Source of the DNA: Sipunculus nudus
Taxonomy: Eukaryota; Annelida; Sipuncula; Golfingiida; Sipunculidae
Reading direction: 5' to 3'
Assembly (NCBI GenBank): GCA_026874595.1
Contig: CM049317.1
Span: forward strand, 74,654,618 to 74,718,617
Length of the DNA stretch: 64,000 nt
A program made the position numbers and the translations under genes. Numbering within the stretch: position 1 is the first letter of the stretch; every line of letters begins with the position of its first letter. This document shows, piece after piece, positions 24,401 to 38,267 of this stretch. The notes under the pieces were generated by a model, which saw only the letters and a list, made by a program, of their open reading frames with translations, made no database searches and was not told the origin of the DNA.

Positions 24401-27400
24401 CCTTTGTACTCTTCCAAACAGTTCAACCTTTGAACTCCTTGAAACAGATCAATCTTTGAACTCTTCCAGACAGTTCAACATTTGTTGTCTTGCAAACAGA
24501 ACAACCTTTGAATTTTTTCCAAACAGTTCAACCTTTGTACTCTTCCAAACAGTTCAACCTTTGAACTCCTTGAAACAGATCAATCTTTGAACTCTTCCAG
24601 ACAGTTCAACATTTGTTGTCTTGCAAACAGAACAACCTTTGAATTTTTTCCAAACAGTTCAACCTTTGAACTCTTCCAAACTGTTCAACATTTGTTTTCT
24701 TGCAAACAGATCAATCTTTGTACTCTGCCAAACAGATCAACCCTTTTTCTCTTCCAAACAGTTCAACACTTGTCTAACACTTTTCCTCTATCAAATAGTT
24801 AAAATTGTGTACTCTTTCTAATAGTTTCACCATGTATTCTTTGACAGTTCAAACTTTTTTTTTCAAAATAAGATTTATTATAATTTTAGATTACTTTTTA
24901 AACCTGTACTTTTACTCATGTTTGCAGGTGAGAGACCAGGAAGTTTTATTATTGGAACAGTGACAGTTTAACCTGATACATGTGTATGTTATGCTTTCAG
25001 GCTTGCAGGGTAGCTCCAGGGCGGGGTAACTACAGCTTACAAGGATATGCTGGAGCCGGGGTAGATAATGCTGACTTTATCCTGTATGTGTCTGCATACT
25101 CAACCAAGCGCTGTGGAGTAGGAACGACTGTGGCATACGCTGCATACTGCCAGCTAGAAGGTGCTCTGGACAGGTACAGTATAGGCATTGTCCCTGTCCT
25201 ATAGTGTAATTAGTGTCCTATATAGTGTAGCTGAACCCTAACCTAATGCACTGGATGTATTAGGTTCATATCTTATTGGGCATTCAGATGATACAGGAAT
25301 ATGCTCAGGTGCCCCCTCTTGAGCACTGGACAAATGAAAACTCAGCATGGGTTACATTGTTAAACATTGTAGTATTACCTGAAGAAAGACCCTTCTTTAC
25401 TTCTTGAAAAGTGGATTATAAAAGTGAAATCATTGACTTGAGCCCTGTAAGAAATGAAGGTTTTAATTATCTCACATACTTTCTTCAGTGCATACCAAAT
25501 AAACCAAAGTGATTATCCTTATGTCCAGTCTGTGCTGCCATCTGTAGGATAAAAATTTAACAACTCTAAAGGGTTCCCAGGAATATTTTGAATACAGTGT
25601 AAACTTTTAATTAAGCAGAGTTAAGTGTTGAGAGCATTTGTATTTGATGTTGTGGTTATCAAACAGAAGAATTACAAACAGTAAAAAAAGTGGCTAAAAT
25701 TAGTGAATTGGACAGTCAGCAGTTGCAACAATGAGTGAACCGTTGGTCTTTGCTCAACAATGTGGTGGCTGGAGCTCAGTGGATGATTGAGTGCAGGTTA
25801 CCAGTCTATATTTCTCTGTCTTTTTACACCTCCATCTAAAAGATATTGTAGCTACAGTTTGCTCTGCCCGTGATATGTAGGTGTGACTTTTTTGTAGTCA
25901 TGGTATTTGATTTATTTATAAAAAAATCTCATACTGAAGTATACTACAAAAATGAAATGTTTTAATTTTCTTTTGTAGGCCTGTGGCTGGGTATGTGAAC
26001 CTCTGCCCAGAGTCGATATCAGTGAGAGCTCATGATATACATCAAATGCACTCAATGATAAAACATGAAATACTACATGCACTGGTAAGTTATAAAGATA
26101 ATTTGACCATGGCCATTATCCAGTATTACCTTTCCTTCTTCTGCAGAGTAACTGAATTAAAAATAAAGGCTGCTTGCTAAGTGCATAAAGACAACAGATG
26201 TTGAAAGCAAAATGATGAAAGATTGTCTCATATTTGACCATTGCAGAAAGAAAGCCAGAACCTAGTTTTGCAATGGAAATATCTTCTTAAAATTTGTAAT
26301 TTTACTGCTGGGCTTACCAAGTACAGTATATCCCCCTTTTAGAGGCCTCATGTATAGTTATAGGTCATGAGGCTGTTTAGAATTTGCTTCTCTGAAAGTC
26401 TTTACGACAGGGCCTTGTGTGGCTTTTTCTGACCTTGTGTAACTTTTTTTCCTAGCCATAAAAGGCTAAGGGTTTTTTTTATTGCAGAAATGCCTTCTGC
26501 ATCTTTTGAGCCAAACGTGTAAAAAACCACACAAGGGATTCTGTCTGTCATGATCCCTGTTCGATGTCCAAGTTGTCCATTTCTGTCCCATAGATGTTGT
26601 ACAATACCATCACTTTGGGCCATCTACAGTTTATAATGAGCCAGGCAGAGGCCTTTAGTTATGGTGGAATTTTTATAACACATGCCATCTGCAAATTATT
26701 TTGAGCAAATCAGAGGCCTTTTTTCTGGCATGATTTTTATGAAATGGGTTCAAATGTGAAAAGCCACACAAGGGAGATTTGTTAGTACACTTTTGAAAAA
26801 AGCCACACAAGGAACAAAAAGCCACACAAGAGGAAAAACAAAGCCACACAAGGGAAAAAAGCCACACAAGGAAAAAGACACACAAGGGCAAAGGCACACA
26901 AGGTATATTCATTAGTACATTGGTGAAACTTTTTTCAAGTTTTACCTAATTTTGCCTTGTGTACATACTGTTTCCCTCGCTTTTAAATTGGATGATTGAA
27001 ACATGCCACAAAATATTTGAAGGGAGGACATGTTAACATATCATTTATACTAAATGACTGCTTTATATTTTAGGGTTTCTCAGCAGGACTGTATGCTTTC
27101 TTCCGTGACAGTAATGGCGTGCCACTGACAGATAGAGGGAAAGCAAGTCGAAAACCCCCTTTTAATGACACGTAAGATTAAGGGATTTCAGCTTTGTATT
27201 TGCACATGTTTTATTTGAAAATATGTCAGATCTGTTTTACGCAAGGGTCAGTTAATTTCCAAGGTTTTTAATGAATTATTAATTGATTTCTGTGAGATTT
27301 TAACAAGAGAAGTGTGTCCTTTATTATACACCCATCATAGAAGGATCTCACCATGATAGTCAAACTGACCTGTGAAATTGTTGAAATATTTAACTTCCAT

Positions 27401-27502
27401 TGTCAATATTGTGTACAACCACAGATAAATTTATTTTACTAGAAATTATTCTAAAAAAAGTCATTTGTATGTGTATCTTTCTAGCAGTTAAATGAGAAAA
27501 GG

Positions 27503-27554
<52 letters not shown>

Positions 27555-30500
27555 TATATCAAATTATCACACAGAAGAAACCCGGGATGATCAGCTGCCA
27601 TTAGATTCATTTGTGCCATTCTGATGTGTTAAGTTGACAGCCAACCTCTGATCAATGCATCTGTTGTCCTTGTCCATGCATAAACCCATTATATCTAAAA
27701 AAAACTCTCTTTCATGTAAAATCAGTCTCCTTTCAAATGTTGGATTGAGCTTAATTTGGCCAACAGCATCAACTTACATTTTAAAAAAGATTCTTTGACG
27801 AAACTGTCAAGCCAAATTGTTTAATGTTTTTCCTATATGCCTATGTATGTATATACATACAGAGATTTAGCTTTTCATTTTATTCCAGGTTACAGCTTTA
27901 TCAGTGGAGCGACCGGGTTGTCAAGATTATAAAACGACCAAGATGGCGGGTCAAAGATGGATACGTTTTTAAAACGATACAGATGATAGTGACACCCACA
28001 GTAAAGGTAGGGGACAGTTGACAGATGATAGTCACACCCACAGTAAAGGTAGGGGACAGTTGACAGATGATAGTCTTACCCACAGTAAAGGTAGGGGACA
28101 GTTGACAGATGATAGTCACACCCACAGTAAAGGTAGGGGACAGTTGACAGATGATAGTCACACCCACAGTAAAGGTAGGGGACAGTAGACAGATGATAGT
28201 CACACCCACAGTAAAGGTAGGGGACAGTTGACAGATGATAGTCACACCCACAGTAAAGGTAGGGGACAGTAGACAGATGATAGTCACACCCACAGTAAAG
28301 GCAGGGGACAGTTGACAGATGATAGTCACACCCACAGTAAAGGTAGGGGACAGTTGACAGATGATAGTGACACCCACAGTAAAGGTAGGGGACAGTTGAC
28401 AGATGATAGTGACACCCACAGTAAAGGTAGGGGACAGTAGACAGATGATAGTGACACCCACAGTAAAGGTAGGGGACAGTTGACAGATGATAGTGACACC
28501 CACAGTAAAGGTAGGGGACAGTTGACAGATGATAGTGACACCCACAGTAAAGGTAGGGGACAGTTGACAGATGATAGTGACACCCACAGTAAAGGTAGGG
28601 GACAGTTGACAGATGATAGTCACACCCACAGTAAAGGTAGGGGACAGTAGACAGATGATAGTCACACCCACAGTAAAGGTAGGGGACAGTTGACAGATGA
28701 TAGTCACACCAACAGTAAAGGTAGGGGACAGTAGACAGATGATAGTCACACCCACAGTAAAGGAAGGGGACAGTTGACAGATGATAGTCACACCCACAGT
28801 AAAGGTAGGGGACAGTTGACAGATGATAGTGACACCCACAGTAAAGGTAGGGGACAGTTGACAGATGATAGTGACACCCACAGTAAAGGTAGGGGACAGT
28901 AGACAGATGATAGTGACACCCACAGTAAAGGTAGGGGACAGTTGACAGATGATAGTGACACCCACAGTAAAGGTAGGGGACAGTTGACAGATGATAGTGA
29001 CACCCATAGTAAAGGTAGGGGACTGTTGACAGATGATAGTCACACCCACAGTAAAGGTAGGGGACAGTTGACAGATGATAGTCACACCCACAGTAAAGGT
29101 AGGGGACAGTTGACAGATGATAGTCACACCCACAGTAAAGGTAGGGGACAGTTGACAGATGATAGTCACACCCACAGTAAAGGTAGGGAACAGTTGACAG
29201 ATGATAGTCACACCCACAGTAAAGGTAGGGGACTGTTGACAGATGATAGTGACACCCACAGTAAAGGTAGGGGACAGTTGACAGATGATAGTCACACCCA
29301 CAGTAAAGGTAGGGGACAGTTGACAGATGATAGTCACACCCACAGTAAAGGTAGGGGACAGTTGACAGATGATAGTCACACCCACAGTAAAGGAAGGGAA
29401 CAGTTAACAGATGGTAGTCACACCCACAGTAAAGGAAGGTGTCATTGACAGATGATAGTCACACTCACATTTAATGTTTATGTTACACCTGTAGGTAAAG
29501 TGGCCCACCTTTTTTGTCTGTCCATCTGTCTGTCTGTCCATCCGTCTGGTTTTCGTTTCCATGCAACAACTTTCCTAAATATTATCCAATTTCATTCAAA
29601 TTTAGGTCAGTGATTAACTGATAATAGTTTTATTCTGGAAAAGAGGCCACAGGCCCAAAGTTCCTGCAATACAATACAATTCATAAGTCTTGAATAATAA
29701 ATAAAATGGAAAGATCACAACTTTAAACAATGTAAATTAAATACAAATCAATAAACATTAAGTCTTAAAATAAAGTAAATGAATCAATAAATACATAATT
29801 AAATCAGATACTTCATGTAAACATAGAACTGACTTCCGATCTGATTACCTACAACTTGTGTGCCTAAATTATGAAGATCTATTTATATATAATCGCATTC
29901 ATGTGTATATTGATTTCGTCCGCAAAAATCTACAATACAACAAAATCATTAATGTCATTGACAATATGAGTTGAATTATGACAGTACATATCAAACTTAG
30001 GTGAAATACTGGAAAAAAGAATGAATTTTACAAATAATTGGATAAGTAAAAATATTTAACTAATTAAATGGAAAATAACCAATCATAATCCATTTTGCTT
30101 TAAACATTAGTCTTACTTAATTTAGAAAAAAAAAAAAATCAAGTATCTATAGATGTTGTTCTCCTCTTAAAACAATGAAAAACATAAGCTGCTAAATTAA
30201 AAATTTTATAAGAGTTTTCCATATTTAGTAACTTGGTGAAGTTTTGTTCATTTGGTTCATGCAATTCTTTTGGCAAATATTTTTTACGTAAATCAGCATA
30301 CAAAGGGCATTCTAACAAAAAATGTGACTCATCCTCTATAATATTATATCCGTATTTTAAACAATGTTTACAAATTCTGTCCTCTCTATCTATTCCTTGC
30401 TGACGACCAGCCTCAATGGCCAATTGGTGATTTGAGCATCTAAACTTGGCTAATGCAGTTCTAAAGCCTATATTTGGAACACATATTAAATATCTTTCTA

Positions 30501-33500
30501 ATGTTAACATTGACTTAAAAACCCCGTATGCATATAATTTATTACATTTGCATACATCACTATGCCATTCCTGTAGTGCCATATCGGTCAATCGTTGTTT
30601 AATGCAGTTAAGAAATTTATTCTGATCTCCAACTGTTTGGGCCATCCAAATGTATCCAAAACCGGTTTGAAATAATAAGGATCTAACGTGGGATACCCAT
30701 GTTGTTTTTCCTTTAAAATCAAGCTGAAATAACATTTTATACATTTGTGTAGGGTATCTATTTTCATTCATTGATAGTAATCTTATCCAGTATTTTAAAC
30801 AACAAACAGAATACTTCACAAACAAAGGGAGACGCCCACATTCTCCTAAAGCTGCAGCATTTGGTGTATTACTATTTACTTTAAGAACATACTTACAGAA
30901 TTTATATTGAACTCTCTCAATTATCTCTACTCTGTTAAAACCCCACAGTTCACTACCATACAAAAGAATTGGCACAACCATAGCATCAAAAAGATAGAAT
31001 AATTGTTTAACACTTATATGTTCACATTTTTTACTGAAATTTTTGATAATACATATGACTTTATTGGCTTGGACTGCTTGCATTTTTTGTGTTTTTGTCC
31101 ATGAAGCTCTATTAGTAAAAACAATGCCCAAGTACTTATAGTAAGGCACCTCTAGGTCAGTGATTGCTCTCATGCATACCTTGGTTGGGATTAGTTTTGT
31201 TTTGTCTGTCTGAAAATTTATTTTCACCAGCTCTAAAACAAAAAATTTCCCCCTTTTTTTTTCCAATTCACAACCAAACTTATGACGTGGAGACATCTTC
31301 TGGGGGCATTGTAAACTAAAACATATTAGAGAAGGCAAGCATGAAAGGACAACAAGGGGAAGTGAGGGACATAAATTCGAAGAATTTGCTTGTCTATGAT
31401 GGTTTGATTTTTGTGATAATTTTTGTTTTGTGAACTTTGCAAACTTAAAATCCTCATGAACAAAATTCCAACCACAATATATGTTGTGTTCACCATTTGT
31501 CTGGAAAAAAAATGCACTTAGTTAAAACATGGAGAGATGAGTAAGACATGCAAAGGGACAAAGAGATAAAATGGATCCCTCTTAACAATGGGGAGCAGTG
31601 ACAGAAACAAAAAAATCTTCATTAAAAAACAGTGCACAGTTAATAGAAATATGCTTGTTGTATGTTGATATTTTTTTTTTGCAAATTTGTATTGCAAGAT
31701 GACATTTTGAATGGATATTTCAAGTGGTGTTGTCTGATTGGTTAAAAAATCACATCTGCCACAAAGGCTTGTTCGTTATTGGTTGATTTATCGGATCCAT
31801 ATATATATTTTTAGTAGGGATATCATCGCACAGGTTGTGGCAAAGCACTAGTTGTCATAAATTATATTAAAATACTATTATTTCTACATAACATATTATA
31901 TATTAGAAGTGTATTTTGCATGTTTTTTATCTGCTACTATTTTGTATGTTCATACACATTCAACTAACATATTAAAATCTTCAATCTAAAAATTTACATA
32001 TTAATTGTTATAGTATAAGGCATTTTATCATTTTTCTTTTAACAGCATGTATTTTATATTGATAGCACTTGTTGATAAGTAAATTTGTTTGACTGCACTC
32101 TAACAGGAAGAAGTTAGGAAACACTTTAATTGCTCTGACCTTGAGGGGGCGGAGCTTGAGGATCAGGGTATGATTGGCACTGCACTTACCCATTGGGAAA
32201 AGAGGATATTTGAGGTAATTTGAATATACATGCATCCATTTCAGCATTATACTGTAGCCCAGCTTGTCAAATGTTTGTTTTTAATCTTTCTCTTATTTAA
32301 CATGGAACAACATGAAAGTGAGATCATAAGAAATGATAATGTTTTTTAAGGCGGGCAGGAACTTAAAAATACTTAAGATGATAGGTACAATCAGCTGGGA
32401 TAAATATAGAATAAGAATGAATTCAGGTAAAGAGTAGGAGTGGTTTGATCTGATCAAAACTTATTTGTGAAGAAACTTATCCATGTAATCTGCTTTAACA
32501 CTGGTCAAAAAGGGTAATTTTGATCCAATAAGCTTGAACGTGAAAACTTGATGAGTTTGAAAGACTCCTTCCATTAGTCACCGTAGCTCCATTTATAGCA
32601 CCATGATTATCCAGGGGATGCCATGGACAATACCTTTAATGTGTGACTTGGAGCTTAAAGGGGCTTGATCACCTATAAAGCATGTTGAATTAACATAAAA
32701 AATAACTGCTTCCCTTTGAAATAAATCTGTACCTGCAAAAACATTGCCTTGAAACCATTTGTTTACTCCTGTAAATGAGTGTTAAAAACAGTGGACCAGG
32801 CGTGATCAAAGATGTCAACATAAACACTGCACGTGGGACTGTGTGCATGGTGGAGCAACAACATGTCACTCAGGAAATGTCCTGACTGACTTGGCCCAAA
32901 AAATATAATACATGATCCCGTTGGCTGAAACACTGCGTTTTGAGGCTCACAATCAGACCTCCGGTCATGTGGCCTTGCTATGGCAAACAGACACATGTGG
33001 ATTGTGTTTACCAACACACAGGGCCATAACAAGGTGTTAAACAGTCGTATGTGAGGTACTGAGGCTGTGTGCTGGGATGGTTTTGCTGAGAAACTTTCAT
33101 ATAAAGCAAAACTGAACAGATAGTGTGAAAAAGAATAGGCATAATATTGCTCCTGATTATGTCCCTTTAATAATGTAGCAAAAGCAAAACAATTGCAATA
33201 ATAGTATCCGCCAAAACGAAGTTTTCCAGGTTCCGCTGCTGCCGCTGCCGTTTTTGTTTCCAGAGAACTCCTCTGAGACTACTGGACTGATTTTTCCGAA
33301 ACTTTCATCAATTATTGGGTCACATGTGAACTGGTGCCTAACCTAATGGCGATGAACTCTGACCTTTCCTCTCTGCCCAGCGTCCGTTTGTGTGAAACTG
33401 TTTCGACACATAAATCCACATATCTAGGGAACTGTTTGACCAATCAGGAAAAAAATGTTGTACAAATGTAGCCCTTGGATAGCTTTATAACATACACAAA

Positions 33501-36500
33501 AAATTGTGGCGCCACCTGCAACCATGTTTGCACAGTGTTCATCTGTTCGTCCACTTGGGTTAAAATCACTTATATCTCTGCAGTAGTTTGACTAATTCAC
33601 CTTAAATTCAGCATGCCTTTACATCCTGGATAGCTTTCTTGATTTTTTGACAGGTGGCGCAACCTACATTCACATTTTGGCTGCAGACATCCATGCTAAT
33701 ATGCAACACACCTAACTGTATTTCCCCTTGCCACTCAATCAATGCCTCACTTCACCCGTTCCACTCTGAATTTGGCGGATACACGTAGTCGCTTGTCGAC
33801 TACCCATATTCTAGTTGTTTTATTTGGTATTAATTTAATTTTGTGTAGATTTATAGTTCACACCTTTTGCATATGGAGTTCAGCAGGTTTGGCACAGTGG
33901 CATTAATCTGTTATTTTTAAGAAATTACATCCGGGTACAATCCTTCCATGTTTCATGTATTTATCAAATTACATGTACATTTTATGTTTGATTTTCAGAA
34001 TGAGGTGATGACGGGCACATACACGCAGAACCCTCTGATATCTAGGATTACTCTAGCATTTATGGAGGACACAGGGTAAGACACGAAGATATAGATACTC
34101 AAATGTCGTAGACTACATGAGAAACTACACATTCAAACATCCTGTGTTGTTAAGTGCAGACAGTAATTCATCATGTTAAAGTCAAAGGAACTGACAGAAA
34201 ACTTTGACTTATCTAAGATGCTTGAAAGCAATAAAACTTATAGCGATCATCAAGATTAGGTTCATTTCTTGAGGGAAATGTTTCAGCAGAATCTGCCATT
34301 TAAAGCCGACAGATTTCAGTGAAATTGACAGAACATACCTGCCATATCAGTTTAAAAATATGCCTGTCCTTTTCTCTCTTCTGTTATTCTTGAAATAAGT
34401 GACACTTGGCAACCATTGTCAATTGTAGTTAACTGTTAAAGAATGTTAACTGCTGATGAATACAGCAAGGAACCCTTGTTGGAATTTTTATATACAGTAT
34501 GTTAAGACATTGTATGAGCCATGTGCTGTTCTGATTGTGTCATATCAATTTAGAAAATTTGGCTTTTCTTTTCTTTTTTTCTGCACTTATTGAAATAAGT
34601 GGTACATGGCAGACATTGACAATTGAAGTTAGCTTTTAATGTATGTTGGCTGCTGATGAATACTTTCAAAATGAACCCATGTTAAAATTATTTTGTACAG
34701 ATATTATTGCTCATTTATAGAGTGCTCATCCAGAGAACTGCTCACAAGTGGTAATACAATGAAATTGTGATAATAAAAGTTAAACCGGTAAAAGTTAATT
34801 TATGTAAGTCTGACATTAAAACGATCAAAATATGACTAAATGGGGATAAATTTACCAGTCAGGTAACTAAAGAAACAAGTATTATGCTTTATCCATTGGT
34901 TATGTTTAAAATTACCAGGCCAAAAACATATCTAAAAAGGTATGTCTTCAGTCCAATTTTAATCTTTTCAAGTGTAGTGGCATCTCTAAATCATCTGGTC
35001 TGGCTGTTCCAGATCACAGGTGCCACGTGGGAGAATGATCTCCCTCCACAGGTTTTCAGATTATATGAAGGCACTACTAGATTTCTACCCCCAGACTTCA
35101 GGGTCATGGTAGGTTTGTATGATGTGAGGAGTTCAGACAGGTAAGCTGGTGCCACATGGTGGTAGTGTTTAACATGTAAGTAGAGTTAATACAGTATGTT
35201 AAGACATTTTATGAGTGATGCAATGTATTGATGTGTTTTCAGGTGGTACCACGTTAACTATGACATGGCAGACCCCTGGATGTGGGGTAAAGACCTTGGC
35301 TGTGACTTTGTTAAAAATAGCTGTCTGTCCTGGATGGAGAAGAGACAAGCAAAGTGAGTTCCTACAGTTATTATAGATGTAAGAAATGAGGGGCATGTCC
35401 TGTCATCTTCGTACCACCAAGTCTGTGGCCTTAATTGACCTTATTTCAGTGAGCTACTCTGGCATCTATTTCATGAATAATGAACAAAACAATTGAACCA
35501 ATCAAAAGACTGGTGTAAACTTGTTTTATGCAACTTCTGGAGCATGTTTTGTTGTATAACTCTTGACCAAACGTTTAGTATTGCCATGGGGCTAGCGTGA
35601 TTTTGACCAATCAAATAAAGCTATATAAACCTCTCCTGTTTCTGTTGCACACATGTTCTTGTTAGGTTGGCATGTGAACAGTGCAGTGTTTATATTTATT
35701 TTTGGCTTTGGTTGTCAGTTTTGATTTAATCCTGAATACTTGCATGCTTGCACATTATTTCTTAAATATATCCTAGATTGGCTTGCTGAATCAAGGTCTG
35801 TGAAAGAGTAGCTGCCACAGACTTGGTGGTATGCAGATGGGTCAAGTTATAGTCAGGTGGTTTAGGTACTGTGATTTCACAAATGAAGATCCTCACTGCT
35901 CTCTCTGATAATGGCTCAAAGGCAATGTAGTAAAATTTCTGTAAAAGCTCATAAATTAACTTAGTCTTAGTTATAGGTTTTGAGCTCTGGGTAATGCCAG
36001 CCCCAGGCTGTTTAAAACCATGAAATTCATGTTTAATAATAACATATTCTTCTCTTGGTAACTGCAGTTACCTTCATCCACACTCATCAACAATGCCACC
36101 CAAAGACTATGTTATCATTGCTTGCCGGAATCAAAGATTTCGGCAAGCATATTGCTCAGTTGCGTATGTCTGTTTGTCTGTTTGTTTGTTTGTCTGCACT
36201 CTCCTGGCCACAATTTTGCCACAATCACCTTGAAACTTACAGGGATGATGAAAAACATAATTTCTAGGTGCCCTATTGTTTTTGGTTAAAATAGGTCAAA
36301 GGTCAAGGTCACGACAGGTATGGTTAACGGTTTTTGCACTATAACTTCGCCATAAATAGGCTTATCCACTTCTGCAATAGCTCATTTATTTCGTCATCAC
36401 CTGGCCTTTCTTTTGACATGTAGCTTACTTAAATTTGCTGTTACCATGGTTACGCAATTTCGGGGAGAAATCATGGAATTTCCTGATATTTTTCAAATTT

Positions 36501-38176
36501 GCAGCAATCGTACTGATTCTGAGATATTTTATGTAACACAAGAATATCTCGAAATTGTTTTTTCAGATTTTGGAAATGGCCGCCAGGGGGCGTTGCAGAT
36601 GAAAAAACATGAAAATTTGTTTTGGTGCTATACCTCCAGAACTATTAAACATTGGGCCATTTCCATCACAGCACCTTCAACTGGGTACCATGGGCTTATT
36701 TTTGCGCATAGGTGCCAAAGTGCGCTATTGCCAGATTTCTCTATTTTTGGGGTAAAACTTTTGAATTTTGAAAATATGCAGTTTTCAGCTTCTAACTCTG
36801 TCAGTTTTTATGCTGGAGAGGTCAATTTTTTTGCATCTTGTAGCCCTTGGTGAGCTCTCGGTGATCCAATCAAAAATCTTGCAAAATCTCGCACCGTTTC
36901 TCGTCAAACAAGAGTCTTCGAGATTTCATTAAATATGACCTACAGGTTGCATTTTTTTAACAATGGCTTTGAAATTGATATATTTTGTGTTATTTATAAT
37001 TATCTCGAAATCAGTTTTTCATTTTTTGGAAATAGCCACCAGGGGGCGTGGTACCTGAAACACTAACACATATCATTTTTCTGCAATATCTACAATAATT
37101 TTAAACATGGCACAATTTTTATCGTTGTATCTTAAACTAGGAACATTGGCTTATTCCTCCGCACATGTAGCTTTGTGCTGCCGTTACCATGGTTACCAAA
37201 TTTGTGGGTTAAACTTGACGATCTGAAAATATGCAGTTTTTGGCTTCTATCTCGGTTAATATTTATGTTTCAAGGGTCTAGTTTTTTGCATAAGGCTGCT
37301 TCCCCTTGGTTATAAGTCATTCAATTGCAAGTCTCGTCAAATTTCGCTCGGTTTATCGTCAAATGAGAAAAACCGAGATTTCACAGAAATGCTTATAACT
37401 CGGCGACTTTTACAGTTACACAGGTCTAGTTTTCGGCATTTCATAACATATGACCAGCTTGACACGCCAGAAAAGAAATCAGGCCAAATCTCGCACCATA
37501 TCTCGTCAAGCGAGAAAAAAACGAGATATCATGGAAATGCTTATAACTAGGCGACTTTTACAGCTACTCAGGTCTAGTTTTTGGCATTTGGTAACATTTG
37601 GCCAACTTGACATAGTAAAACTGCGATACTTGGCGAAATCTCGCACTACATCTGGTCAAATGTGGAAAAACGAGATTTCACAGAAATGCATATAAGTCGG
37701 CGACTTTCACGGCTAGACAGGTCTAGTTTTTGGCATTCATTAACATTTGGACGGCTTGACATGACAAACCTGCAAGACTGGCCAAATCTCGCACCATATC
37801 TCATCAAACGATAAAAAAGGAGATTTCACAGAAATGCTAATAACTCGGCAACTTTTACAGCTAGACAGATGTAGTTTTCGCCATTTCATAACATTTAGAG
37901 AGTTTGATATGACAAATCTACAAGACTGGCCAAATCCTGCACCATATCTCGTCAAACGAGAAAACACGAGAGTACAAGGAAATGCTTATAACTCGGCGAC
38001 TTTTACAGCTAGACGGATCTAGTTTTCGCCATTTCGTAACGTTTGGCCGTCTTGACATAATAAAACTGCTCGTCTTGCCAAATCTCGTACTATATCTCGT
38101 CAAGCGAGAAAAAAACATGATTTCACGTAACTGCTGATAACACCACGACTTTTGCAGCTAGTTGCTCAGTTGGGTA

Positions 38177-38267
<91 letters not shown>

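Noticed and set aside
23337..24821. Several repeat-rich open frames of 70-110 codons
   Set aside because: Products of the 26-bp minisatellite; frame changes every unit and nothing links them to exons.
27901..29385. 494-codon open frame on the minus strand
   Set aside because: It is the reverse of the 42-bp minisatellite; a unit length divisible by 3 keeps one frame open. No start context, no domain.
28942..29448. 168-codon plus-strand open frame of 14-residue repeats
   Set aside because: Same array, wrong frame relative to exon 6; starts inside the repeat.
27979..29470. Possible CRISPR array
   Set aside because: There are no spacers: the units are directly contiguous and the sequence is eukaryotic.
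36413..36853. 146-codon open frame
   Set aside because: Entirely within the 4.5-kb composite repeat and without RT, transposase or other domain signatures.
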